From Roseomonas sp. (GTDB taxonomy: Bacteria > Pseudomonadota > Alphaproteobacteria > Acetobacterales > Acetobacteraceae): a DNA stretch of 55,688 bases. Positions 40,530-49,592 of this stretch are shown one piece after another. The notes beneath the pieces were generated by a model that had not been told where the DNA came from, did no database searches, and was given only the letters and a program-made list of their open reading frames with translations. Location of the stretch: contig JADCES010000035.1 of the NCBI GenBank assembly GCA_020250005.1, positions 1 to 55,688 of the forward strand, in the 5' to 3' direction. A program made the translations under genes and the position numbers. The number at the start of each line of letters is the position of its first letter. Position 1 is the stretch's first letter.

Positions 40530-40583
40530 TTTGGTCGCATTTTCCGAGTCGCCAAGCGATCTCGCTTGGCTTGAAAATGCTCC
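40530..40583 (-). repeat. Dispersed palindromic repeat, copy C (inside operon)
   Basis: Reverse complement ggagcattttcaagccaagcgagatcgcttggcgactcggaaaatgcgaccaaa matches copies A1/A2 and B. Confidence 0.9.
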
Positions 40584-40588
40584 GTTCT

Positions 40589-41725
40589 TCACCGCGGCTG
40601 TTCCTCCGCGATGGCGGCGATGGTGCGGGTCAGAATCTTGATTTCATTGCGGATGTCATTGGTGGATTGCGCGCGGCCTTGGCCCGCTTCTTCCACCAGC
40701 CGCGCCAGATAGATTTCAAGGTTGCGCAAATGCCCGCGCATCGCCTCGGTCTCGGACCGATCGGCCTGGCTGTCGGCCAAGCGCGATATGGCTGGCGCCA
40801 GTCCATCCTGCGCATCGGCAATGCGGCGCATCAGCGTATTATTCGCGCGCATTTGTTCCGTCAGTACAGTCATGCGTTCGGTCAATGTCATCAGGGCCTG
40901 GGATGTGGCGGCGCGGCCATCCTCCCCACGCGCGATGGTGGATTGCAGGGCTTCCAGATTCTCTGCGGTTTGTTCCAATAGCGCCTGGACATAGGCGGGC
41001 ACGCTGCCCTCACCCTCCTGGCCCAGAATGCCCGAAGAAAGCCGCGTCAGCCCGGCCAGCCATTCTTCCAGATCATTGAAGAAGCGGTTCTGCGCCTGCC
41101 CCGCTGTCAGATCGAGAAACCCCACCACCAGCGCGCCAGCCAGGCCGAGCATGGAGGCAGAAAACGCTGTCCCCATACCCTGCAAGGGTTTGGCGAGCCC
41201 GGCCTTCAATTGTTCAAACAATACGTTCAAATCACCGGAGCCGACCGACATGCCGCCGATCACATCGGCGATGGAAGCAATCGTGAGCAGCAAGCCCCAG
41301 AAAGTGCCAAGCAGGCCGAGGAAAATCAGCAGCCCCGTGACGTAGCGCGACAATTCGCGCCGTTCATCCAGCCGCGATTGCAGCCCATCCAGCACGCTCC
41401 GCATCGCGGAAGCGGAAAGCGAAACCCGTTCATTGCGCCGCCCCGACAGCATGGAAACCATGGGGGCGAGCAAGCGCGGCTGGAGTGCCGAAAGCCCATC
41501 CTTCGGCGCGCGGAAGCCTTCCACCCAAGCCACTTCGCGCCTGAGGGAAAGCACCTGGCTAAAGGTCAGGCCAATGCCGAACAGCAGCACGGCCAGGATC
41601 ACGCCATTCAGCAGCGGATTGGCCTGAAAGGCATGCAGCAAATCCGGCCCGAGCATGGCGGCAATGCCACCAACCGCGGCCAGGAAAATCACCATCCGCC
41701 AGAGATAGATTGTTGGCTGGGTCAT
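40589..41725 (-). CDS. MotA/TolQ/ExbB-like proton channel family protein
   Basis: LDERRELSRYVTGLLIFLGLLGTFWGLLLTIASIADVIGGMSVGSGDLNVLFEQLKAGLAKPLQGMGTAFSASMLGLAGALVVGFLDLTAGQAQNRFFNDLEEWLAGLTRLSSG: ExbB/MotA channel signature. Confidence 0.9.
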   Translation of the reverse strand: MTQPTIYLWRMVIFLAAVGGIAAMLGPDLLHAFQANPLLNGVILAVLLFGIGLTFSQVLSLRREVAWVEGFRAPKDGLSALQPRLLAPMVSMLSGRRNERVSLSASAMRSVLDGLQSRLDERRELSRYVTGLLIFLGLLGTFWGLLLTIASIADVIGGMSVGSGDLNVLFEQLKAGLAKPLQGMGTAFSASMLGLAGALVVGFLDLTAGQAQNRFFNDLEEWLAGLTRLSSGILGQEGEGSVPAYVQALLEQTAENLEALQSTIARGEDGRAATSQALMTLTERMTVLTEQMRANNTLMRRIADAQDGLAPAISRLADSQADRSETEAMRGHLRNLEIYLARLVEEAGQGRAQSTNDIRNEIKILTRTIAAIAEEQPR

Positions 41726-42258
41726 GAGCGCCGTGCCTCCGCATTCGGGCTTGCCACGCCAGGGGGCAGGATGTCCACCGCATCCTGCGCGCCGGAAAGC
41801 CGGCCAAGCGGGCGAAGGTCAATTCGGGTTGGCGTGAGCCCGCCGGCAATGAGCGCGGATTTCACCGCCTGCGCGCGGGCTAGGCTAAGGCGCCGCGCGG
41901 TTGAGACATCATCGGCCGGCCCCGCCACCTGGGCTTCCACGGTAATCCTGCCCTGGGGTAGCGCGGCCAGGTTGCGGGCCAGCGCCTGAATGGCCGCCGT
42001 CTGTGCTGCGGTAAGCTCAGTGCCGGTCATGCGCAGCCGAAACCCGCCCTGGGGCAGGCTGCTCAGGCCCTGTGGCGGCGTGGCCATGGTTTGGGGTGTT
42101 TGTGGCCGCAGCGGCGTCAATTGCACTGGCGGCGGCGGTGCCGGGGCGGGGTCTGGAAGGGTTGGATCGGGGGTTTGCGCCTGCGCAGCCAGGGTCAGCA
42201 TGGCAAGGCCAGCCGCCACAGCGGCCCTGCGCGAAAAACGATCCGCGCCCTGGTTCAT
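41722..42258 (-). CDS. OmpA-like C-terminal domain protein with signal peptide and Pro-rich linker
   Basis: Start 42258: MNQGADRFSRRAAVAAGLAMLTLAAQAQTPDPTLPDPAPAPPPPVQLTP..GFRLRMTGTELTAAQTAAIQALARNLAALPQGRITVEAQVAGPADDVSTARRLSLARAQAVKSALIAGGLTPTRIDLRPLG; 4-bp overlaps with both neighbours. Confidence 0.8.
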   Translation of the reverse strand: MNQGADRFSRRAAVAAGLAMLTLAAQAQTPDPTLPDPAPAPPPPVQLTPLRPQTPQTMATPPQGLSSLPQGGFRLRMTGTELTAAQTAAIQALARNLAALPQGRITVEAQVAGPADDVSTARRLSLARAQAVKSALIAGGLTPTRIDLRPLGRLSGAQDAVDILPPGVASPNAEARRS

Positions 42259-43106
42259 CCGGCCGCCTGATGCGCCTTCACGGCGGCGATGCCCTCCGCC
42301 ACCACCTCTCGCAGCTTCGGTTGCAGCGCGGAATTGCCGCAAACCACCATACCGGAAGGGTAGGGGTCATTACCGTCCGGGTCGCTCACGAAGCCGCCGG
42401 CTTCGCGCACCAGCACAATGCCGGCGGCGATATCCCAGGGCTTCAGGCCCAATTCCCAGAAGCCATCATAGCGCCCCGCCGCCACCCAAGCGAGGTCAAG
42501 CGCCGCCGCGCCAAAGCGCCTGACACCGGCCACTTGCGGCATCAGCTTATGCAGGGTGGCGCTGAATTCCGCCTTGCGCGCTACGCCGCCGAAGGGGATG
42601 CCGGTCGCGAACAGCGCCTCACGCATGTCTTTCCGGCCGGAAACCCGGAGCCGCTTGTCATTCAGGAAGGCACCCACACCCTTTTCGGCCCAGAACATCT
42701 CATCCGATGCAGGGTTATAGACCACACCCGCGACCAATTCGGTCTTATCGGCAGCGATGCGCTTTTCAACGCCCACGCTGATCGCCCAATGGGGAATGCC
42801 ATGCAGGAAATTGGTGGTGCCATCCAAGGGGTCCACCACCCAGCGCCATTCCCAATCATCCGCGCCTGAGGCGCCCGATTCTTCCATCAGAAAGGCGAAG
42901 CCGGGGCGCGCCTTGGACAATTCCTCTCGCAAGGTCTGTTCAGCGCGGAGATCGGCAGTGGAGACGAAATCGGATGGCCCCTTCACGCTGACCTGAAGCT
43001 GCTCCACCTCCCCAAAATCGCGGAGCAGCCGGCGGCCAGCCTTTTGCACGGCGGCCGTCACTACCTGCAAGGCCGGGGAAAGGCGGGCGGAAAGCGGGGG
43101 CATCAT
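42255..43106 (-). CDS. suhB: Inositol monophosphatase family protein
   Basis: FLMEESGASGADDWEWRWVVDPLDGTTNFLHGIPHWAISVGVE (DPLDGTTNF), GAAALDLAWVAAGRYDGFWELGLKPWDIAAGIVLVREAGG. Confidence 0.94.
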   Translation of the reverse strand: MMPPLSARLSPALQVVTAAVQKAGRRLLRDFGEVEQLQVSVKGPSDFVSTADLRAEQTLREELSKARPGFAFLMEESGASGADDWEWRWVVDPLDGTTNFLHGIPHWAISVGVEKRIAADKTELVAGVVYNPASDEMFWAEKGVGAFLNDKRLRVSGRKDMREALFATGIPFGGVARKAEFSATLHKLMPQVAGVRRFGAAALDLAWVAAGRYDGFWELGLKPWDIAAGIVLVREAGGFVSDPDGNDPYPSGMVVCGNSALQPKLREVVAEGIAAVKAHQAAG

Positions 43107-43157
43107 TCAATCCTTGAAGCGTCAAAAGAGCGGATCTTCGGTTAACGCAGAACCGGG

Positions 43158-43195
43158 AAAAGAAAAAGCCGGCCCCACCTGCATGGGGCCGGCCT
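43158..43195 (-). terminator. Rho-independent terminator of tctA
   Basis: 10-bp stem GCCGGCCCCA/TGGGGCCGGC with 6-nt loop; minus-strand tail CTTTTTCTTTT. Confidence 0.88.
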
Positions 43196-43216
43196 TGGTA
43201 AGGGGGCGCGCCGCGA

Positions 43217-44716
43217 CTATTCCTGCAGCGCCTTGTCCTTGCCCTTCCGGATATTGGGCAGCAGCATCGCGATCAGGGCGATGGCGCCAATGGCAAGCAT
43301 GGTGGCGCTGATCGGGCGCTGGACGAACACCATCGGGTCACCGCGCGAAAGCAGCATGGCGCGGCGCAGATGTTCTTCCATCATCGGCCCCAACACGAAG
43401 CCGATCAGCATCGGCGCCGGTTCCAGCCGCAGCTTGGAGCAGAGGTAGCCGAACAAGCCGAAGAACACGGTCTGATACACATCGAACACGTTATTCTGTA
43501 GCGAATAGACCCCAATCGCGCAGAAGATCAGGATCGAGGGATACATGTGGCGATAGGGAATCGCGAGCAGCTTTACCCAAAGCCCGATCATTGGCAGGTT
43601 GATGACCAGCAGCATGAGGTTGCCGAGCCACATAGAAGCAATCAGCCCCCAGAAAAGGTCAGGCTGCGCTTCCACCATGCGCGGACCGGGCTGGATGCCC
43701 TGAATGATCAACGCGCCCACCATGAGCGCCATCACCGCATTTGCCGGAATGCCAAGCGTAAGCAGTGGGATGAAGGAGGTTTGCGAAGCGGCGTTATTGG
43801 CTGCTTCCGGCCCCGCCACACCTTCAATGGCGCCGGTGCCGAATTCATGCCGACCCTTGGAGATTTTGCGTTCCATCATATAGGAACCGAAGGAGGAGAG
43901 CGCCGCGCCGCCACCCGGCAGAATGCCAAGCAGGCTGCCCACCGTCGTGCCACGCAGCACGGAGGGGATGGCGCGCTTCACCTCTTCACGCGTCATCATC
44001 AGGCTACCGACCTTGCCGGACATGACGCTGCGCGCTTCAGGTCTTTCAAGGTTCAGGATGATTTCGGCAATGCCGAACATGCCCATGGCGATGGACACAA
44101 AGCCAACACCGTCTGAAAGCTCAGGGATGCCAAAGGTGAAGCGCTGTTGGCCGGTTTGCACATCCGTGCCCACCAGGCCCAAAGCCACACCAAACACCAC
44201 CATGCCGATGGATTTCACCACGGACCCTTGCGCCAACACAGCTGAGATGATCAGGCCCAGCATCATCAGCGAAAAGTAATCCGCTGGCCCGAAGGACAGC
44301 GCGACCGAAGTCAGCAACGGTCCGGAAGCCGCCACCAGCACGGTGGAAACGCAGCCCGCGAAGAAGGATGCGAGCGCCGCGACTGTCAGCGCCGCCCCCG
44401 CGCGGCCCCTTCGGGCCATCTTATAACCCTCAAGTGTTGTGACGACCGAACTGACTTCGCCCGGCAAATTCAACAGAATGGCTGTGGTGGAACCACCATA
44501 TTGGGCGCCGTAATAAATGCCCGCCAACATGATGATGGCGGTGGTGGCCGGCTGGCCGAAGGTGATTGGCAGCAGCAGCGAAATCGTCGCCACCGGTCCA
44601 ATGCCTGGCAAAACGCCGATTGCGGTGCCGATGATGCAGCCGATCAGGCAGAACAGCAGGTTGTTGAACGTCAGCGCAACGCCGAAGCCATGCGCGAGAT
44701 TGGCAATAAGATCCAT
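43217..44716 (-). CDS. tctA: Tripartite tricarboxylate transporter permease TctA
   Basis: [99 protein letters not shown]. Confidence 0.97.
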   Translation of the reverse strand: MDLIANLAHGFGVALTFNNLLFCLIGCIIGTAIGVLPGIGPVATISLLLPITFGQPATTAIIMLAGIYYGAQYGGSTTAILLNLPGEVSSVVTTLEGYKMARRGRAGAALTVAALASFFAGCVSTVLVAASGPLLTSVALSFGPADYFSLMMLGLIISAVLAQGSVVKSIGMVVFGVALGLVGTDVQTGQQRFTFGIPELSDGVGFVSIAMGMFGIAEIILNLERPEARSVMSGKVGSLMMTREEVKRAIPSVLRGTTVGSLLGILPGGGAALSSFGSYMMERKISKGRHEFGTGAIEGVAGPEAANNAASQTSFIPLLTLGIPANAVMALMVGALIIQGIQPGPRMVEAQPDLFWGLIASMWLGNLMLLVINLPMIGLWVKLLAIPYRHMYPSILIFCAIGVYSLQNNVFDVYQTVFFGLFGYLCSKLRLEPAPMLIGFVLGPMMEEHLRRAMLLSRGDPMVFVQRPISATMLAIGAIALIAMLLPNIRKGKDKALQE

Positions 44717-44734
44717 GGTGTTTTGCCTTCCCGA

Positions 44735-45337
44735 TCAGAGCTGCGGCCAGAGCGGCACGCGGATATCCAGGTAGCGGATGAAAATCGCCCAGCAGAGCGC
44801 GCAAAGAAAGGCAATGAGCCCGGCAACGCCCAAGGGCCGCTCCAGGTGTTCCTTATCTGCAAAGGCCGAACAAATGACAGTGACGACAATGGCGACCAGG
44901 AAGCCAAGCGGTTCAAGTGTCAGGCCGAACAGGGTGAAAGCGGCACTCGGCAGGAACAGGGCGCGCCATCCGGGCGGAACCGCTGCGACAAGACAACCGA
45001 CGAAAAGGCCTATCCCCAGCGCATTCCAGCCAGCGGAAGGAAAGCCCGGAATGCGTGCTGCGATCATCCCAACAACCACACCCACGACAGCCCCGGCAAT
45101 CAGGAAACCGATTTCTGCGGATGACCATTTTGCCAGCGGATCAGGCCCATTGAACAGACCGCTGAGGAGGACGAAAGACCCAAGGCCGATCAGGAGCCAG
45201 AAGACCAGCATGGGCATATAACCTGGCCCCATGCGGCGCGCGGTGCCCAGATTATGGTCCTGATTCAGCCAAAGGCCGACAACAGCAAAGGCTATGAACA
45301 GCCCAGCCGAAAGCAAATCCTTCGTATTAAGTTTCAT
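44735..45337 (-). CDS. tctB: Tripartite tricarboxylate transporter TctB family protein
   Basis: DLLSAGLFIAFAVVGLWLNQDHNLGTARRMGPGYMPMLVFWLLIGLGSFVLLSGLF; position directly upstream of tctA. Confidence 0.92.
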   Translation of the reverse strand: MKLNTKDLLSAGLFIAFAVVGLWLNQDHNLGTARRMGPGYMPMLVFWLLIGLGSFVLLSGLFNGPDPLAKWSSAEIGFLIAGAVVGVVVGMIAARIPGFPSAGWNALGIGLFVGCLVAAVPPGWRALFLPSAAFTLFGLTLEPLGFLVAIVVTVICSAFADKEHLERPLGVAGLIAFLCALCWAIFIRYLDIRVPLWPQL

Positions 45338-45412
45338 GCCCGTCTTCCACCCTTCGTGACCCTACCCGAGGCCTGCCCGCCCCAAAGACCTTTCGGCCCT
45401 ATTTCGTCAACA

Positions 45413-46390
45413 TTAATCCGCTGTTGCTCCCGCAGCCTGCACCAAAGGCGCCCATTTGGCCACCTCCCGAATGATGAAGCTGTTGTAATCCGCTGCCGAA
45501 TAGGTGCCAGGCGTGCCGCCAAGCTCCGCAAAACGGTTCCTGATCTCGGCGGTTTGCAGCAGCGCCAATACTTCGCGGTTCAGTCTTTCAATGATCGGCG
45601 CTGGCGTGCCGGCCGGCGCGGAAAGCCCGAACCAGGAATCGGATTCCAGCGGAAAGCCCTGTTCCCGGAAGGTGGGTACATCGGGGAAGGAGGGGTGGCG
45701 CTCTGCCGAACACATACCCACCGCAACCACCGAGCCCTGCCGGATATGTGACGCGGCAGAGGGCAAGCTATCGGACATCATTGGCACCTGACCCGCGATC
45801 ACCGCCTGCATGGCGGGGCCCGCACCCCGGAACGGCACATGGGTGATTTCCGTGCCGATCAGGCGGCTCATTTGCACGACCAGCAAATGATTGGACGACC
45901 CAGCGCCTGAAGTCGCCACCTGCAACCCACCCGCACCCCGGGCCCGTGCCACCACATCAGCCATGGTGCGGATACCTGCGCGCGGATTGGCGACCCAAAC
46001 GGTGGGGTTGCTGACGACCAGCGCAATATGGGCGAAATCCCGCACCGGGTCATAGCGCACCTTGCTGCCATAAACTGCCGGGCTGATCGCATGGCTCGCG
46101 ATATTGGACATCACCAGCGTATAGCCATCGGGTGCCGCGCGGGCCACCGTTTCACTGCCAAGCGTAGCACCGGCGCCGGCACGGTTTTCCACCACAATGG
46201 AAACACCAAGCTTTTCCTGAAGGCCCGCAGCAATCAGCCGCGCGACCAGATCGGTGGTCCCGCCAGGTGCGAAGGGCACCACCAGGCGTATGGACTGGTT
46301 CGGCCAAGCCCCTTGAGCCCGAGCCCCCATCGCCAACACTGGCGACGCGCCAATACCAAAAACAACGCTGCGACGTGCAACGCTCCTCAT
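45413..46390 (-). CDS. tctC: Bug family substrate-binding protein TctC
   Basis: [77 protein letters not shown]. Confidence 0.94.
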   Translation of the reverse strand: MRSVARRSVVFGIGASPVLAMGARAQGAWPNQSIRLVVPFAPGGTTDLVARLIAAGLQEKLGVSIVVENRAGAGATLGSETVARAAPDGYTLVMSNIASHAISPAVYGSKVRYDPVRDFAHIALVVSNPTVWVANPRAGIRTMADVVARARGAGGLQVATSGAGSSNHLLVVQMSRLIGTEITHVPFRGAGPAMQAVIAGQVPMMSDSLPSAASHIRQGSVVAVGMCSAERHPSFPDVPTFREQGFPLESDSWFGLSAPAGTPAPIIERLNREVLALLQTAEIRNRFAELGGTPGTYSAADYNSFIIREVAKWAPLVQAAGATAD

Positions 46391-46529
46391 CCGTTGGCCC
46401 CCTAACTTTATGGCAGTTCTATTGCATGGCAGCGAAGCCTCGGCAAGCGAGGCCTGCCCAAGCCTTGCCTCTAGCGACGCCAGGGCCGATCATTGCCACG
46501 GATTGAAGCCTGCAAGAGGAAACCGCCCC

Positions 46530-47720
46530 ATGCCACATGGTGACCGCCTGCCGAATGACCCTGAAACGCGCATCCGCGAAGCGACCGAGGCGGTAGCCCC
46601 GCGGCTGATCGAAATTAGGCGCGACATCCACACCCATCCGGAGCTCGCCTTTCAGGAAACCCGCACTGCCGGGATTGTGGCAGCGGAATTGACGCGCCTC
46701 GGCCTCATGCCCCGCACCGGGGTAGGTCGCACTGGGGTGGTCGCTGAAATCAAGGGCGGGCGGCCCGGCCCCACGCTGGCCATTCGCGCCGATATGGATG
46801 CGCTGCCGATCCATGAGGAAACCGCGCTGCCCTTTGCGAGTGAGATCGCGGGGCAGATGCATGCCTGCGGGCATGATATCCATACCTCGACCCTATTGGG
46901 GGTGGCGGCAGTGCTGAAGGATTTGGCGCCGCAGCTTGCCGGCACCGTGCGGCTGATCTTCCAACCGGCGGAAGAAGTGCTGGAAGGTGCTGCCGCCATG
47001 ATCGCCGATGGCGCGGCGGATGGTGTTGATATGGCGATCGGCTTTCACAATCATCCGGATATGCCGGTCGGCAGTTTTGGCTATGTGCGCGGTGCTTGCC
47101 TCGCGGCATCAGACCGGTTTGATCTGATCATCCAGGGCAAATCCGGCCATGCCGCGCATCCTTATGCGGCGATTGACCCGATTGTGGCGGCGGCGGCCTT
47201 TGTGCAGGAAGCGCAAACCGTGGTCAGCCGGGAAATCAAGCCGATCCATCCGGCGGTGGTGACCATCGGGCAATTTGTGGGGGGCACCACCTACAACATC
47301 ATCCCCGAACGCGTGCATTTGAAGGGCACGGTGCGCACGCTGCATCATGAATCGCGCGATATCGCCGAAGCGGCGTTGCGGCGGCTCGCGGAAGGTATTG
47401 GCGTTTCCATGCGCGTGAAGACCGAGATGAACTATGTCCGCAAGGTGCCGCCCTTGGTGAATGATGATCGCGTGCTGGACCCCGTGATTGCCGCCGTGCG
47501 CCGGCAAATGGGCGATGTCATCAGCGAGGGCGAGGCTTCAATGGGGGCTGAGGATTTCGCGGAATTCGCGGCCGTAGCGCCTTCCTTCCAACTGCGCATT
47601 GGTTCTGGCCAGCCAGGGCGTGATGACCGGCTGCACAATGCCTTCTACCAGCCGGATGAGCGTTGCATCGGCCTTGGCGTACAGGCCTTGTCGCGGGCTG
47701 CGCTGGATCTGCTGGCATGA
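46530..47720 (+). CDS. M20 family amidohydrolase (hippurate hydrolase-like)
   Basis: LIEIRRDIHTHPELAFQETRTAGIVAAELTRLG..IRADMDALPIHEETALPFASEIAGQMHACGHDIHTSTLLGVAAVL..GTVRLIFQPAEEVLEGAAAMI..SMGAEDFAEFA. Confidence 0.95.
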   Translation: MPHGDRLPNDPETRIREATEAVAPRLIEIRRDIHTHPELAFQETRTAGIVAAELTRLGLMPRTGVGRTGVVAEIKGGRPGPTLAIRADMDALPIHEETALPFASEIAGQMHACGHDIHTSTLLGVAAVLKDLAPQLAGTVRLIFQPAEEVLEGAAAMIADGAADGVDMAIGFHNHPDMPVGSFGYVRGACLAASDRFDLIIQGKSGHAAHPYAAIDPIVAAAAFVQEAQTVVSREIKPIHPAVVTIGQFVGGTTYNIIPERVHLKGTVRTLHHESRDIAEAALRRLAEGIGVSMRVKTEMNYVRKVPPLVNDDRVLDPVIAAVRRQMGDVISEGEASMGAEDFAEFAAVAPSFQLRIGSGQPGRDDRLHNAFYQPDERCIGLGVQALSRAALDLLA

Positions 47721-48508
47721 GTGTGCATCGCATCGCGGAACTGACCGCGCCTGAAGTGGCATCTCGTTTAGCGGCGGGCGCTGTCGCCATCCTGCCCATG
47801 GGCAGCCTTGAGACCCATGGCCCCGCCTTGCCGATGGGCGATTATCTGGTCGCGGAAGATATCGCCTGCCGCATTGCCGCCGCCGCTTATGCCAAGGGCG
47901 CGGATGCTCTGGTGGCCCCCGCCATTCCCTTTGGGGGCGAGGATTTCTTCGCCGGTGTCGCGGGGGGCATTACGCTTTCAGTGGCAACCCTGACGGCCGT
48001 GATCGAGGAAATGGCCGAAGCCTTCATCAAAACCGGCACACGGCGCATCATGATTGTGAATGGCCATGCCGGCACGATTGCGCCCGCGGATGCGGCGGCG
48101 CGCAGCATGCGCCATCGGCATGGCGTGATTATTCCGGCACTGCATCTGTGGCGTGAAGCGGGCAAGCTGCATGGCGAATTGGGCGGGCAGCCCATCACCT
48201 TCGGCCATGGCGGAGACCCGGTTGCTTCCGTCACCATGGCGCTGAAGCCTGAATTGTGCCGCCCCGAAGCGGCACGGGCGCGCGAAGGTACCGGGCCTTA
48301 TCTTGGTGTGCCGCCAACCGGCTTTGGCGCCATTCGCGCCCATGGCGTGGAATTCGCTGTGCCGATGTGGGTGGAGGAAGTGGCGCCTGGTGGCGTTGCC
48401 GCGCCTGATCCGTGCGGGGCCAATGCGGCGCATGGCGCGCGCATTGTAGAACAACTTGTCGCCGCCGGTGCTTCGATCTGCGCGCAGCTCCGCGATCACG
48501 CGCCGTGA
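47717..48508 (+). CDS. Creatininase family amidohydrolase
   Basis: AVAILPMGSLETHGPALPMGDYLVAEDIACRIA..GGITLSVATLTAVIEEMAEAFIKTGTRRIMIVNGHAGTIAPADAAARSM; PMGSLETHG and NGHAG motifs. Confidence 0.92.
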   Translation: MSVHRIAELTAPEVASRLAAGAVAILPMGSLETHGPALPMGDYLVAEDIACRIAAAAYAKGADALVAPAIPFGGEDFFAGVAGGITLSVATLTAVIEEMAEAFIKTGTRRIMIVNGHAGTIAPADAAARSMRHRHGVIIPALHLWREAGKLHGELGGQPITFGHGGDPVASVTMALKPELCRPEAARAREGTGPYLGVPPTGFGAIRAHGVEFAVPMWVEEVAPGGVAAPDPCGANAAHGARIVEQLVAAGASICAQLRDHAP

Positions 48509-49485
48509 AGCGCATTTGCGTCTATGGCGCGGGTGCGATTGGCGCGCATTTGGCCGCGCGATTGGCTGCTGCCGGCGCTGACGTCAGTGTCATTGCGCGC
48601 GGCGCCCATCTGGCCGCGATGAAGGCGCGGGGGATTACGTTGCGGACGGCTGAAGGTGATCAGACCTTCCGCGTGCAGGCCGCCGAAAGCGCCGCCGAAA
48701 TCGGCCCGGTGGATGCCGTGCTGGTTACGGTCAAGGCGCCCGCGTTACCTGCTGTGGCGGCGGGGATCGCGCCTGTGCTCGGGCCCGATACGCCTATTGC
48801 CTTTATCATGAATGGCATTCCCTGGTGGTATTTCGATGGCATTGGCGGCGCCTTGGAAGGCAAGCGCCTGCCAGTGCTTGACCCCGATGATGCGTTGCGC
48901 CGCGCCATCGGCGTGGAGCGTGCCATTGGTGGTGTGATCTATGCGGCAAGTGCGGTGGTGGCCCCTGGCATTGTCACCTCGGAACACGCTGACCTGAAGC
49001 TTTTTCTGGGGGAGCCAAACGGCGCTGTTTCCCCTCGCGCCCAAGCGCTGGCAGCGCTGTTGAGTGCGGGCGGCATGCCGACCGAGGCGGTTGCGAATAT
49101 CCGCCATCGCATCTGGGGCAAGCTGCTCGGCAATATGGTGGTGGGGCCGCTTTGCCTGCTTTCCCGCCAGGATATGAAGGCAACGCTGGCCGATCCGGCG
49201 ATTTTCGAAGCGGGTGTGCGCATTTCCGATGAGGGGACAGCGCTGGCCCGTGCCCTTGGGCATGACCTGAAAGTACCGGGCGAGGTGCGGATGCGCCGTT
49301 TTGGGGAGACCGCGCACAAACCTTCCATCCTACAGGATCTGGAACTGGGCCGACCGATGGAAATTGATGCGCTATTCACCGCACCCTTGCAGTTGGGGCG
49401 CGATTTGGGTGTGCCCATGCCGCATTTCGCACTGATGGTGGCGCTGGCGACCCAAGCTGCACGCGCGGCGGGGCTTTATCGGTAA
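48505..49485 (+). CDS. Ketopantoate reductase family protein (PanE/ApbA-like)
   Basis: GTG start: VKRICVYGAGAIGAHLAARLAAAGADVSVIARGAHLAAMKARGITL..DAVLVTVKAPALPAVAAGIAPVLGPDTPIAFIMNGIPWWYF..NIRHRIWGKLLGNMVVGPLCLLSR. Confidence 0.9.
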   Translation: MKRICVYGAGAIGAHLAARLAAAGADVSVIARGAHLAAMKARGITLRTAEGDQTFRVQAAESAAEIGPVDAVLVTVKAPALPAVAAGIAPVLGPDTPIAFIMNGIPWWYFDGIGGALEGKRLPVLDPDDALRRAIGVERAIGGVIYAASAVVAPGIVTSEHADLKLFLGEPNGAVSPRAQALAALLSAGGMPTEAVANIRHRIWGKLLGNMVVGPLCLLSRQDMKATLADPAIFEAGVRISDEGTALARALGHDLKVPGEVRMRRFGETAHKPSILQDLELGRPMEIDALFTAPLQLGRDLGVPMPHFALMVALATQAARAAGLYR

Positions 49486-49514
49486 TGCGACCTTCGGCAC
49501 GCTGCGCACAGCTT

Positions 49515-49537
49515 CGGGACGGGTCCGCCATGCACGG
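49515..49537. other. Perfect-stem hairpin between panE-like gene and basic-protein gene
   Basis: gggtccgccatgcacggaccc: GGGTCCG/CGGACCC 7-bp stem, no clear T-tract. Confidence 0.4.
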
Positions 49538-49592
49538 ACCCGGACACCCAGTTAGCAAAGAGTTTTGCAACAACAAATAAGGATCAAACGCC

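Noticed and set aside
38985-41725. Complete Zorya defence system
   Set aside because: Only the ZorAB-like architecture is present; no zorC, zorD or zorE-like genes adjacent, and neighbours are housekeeping-like.
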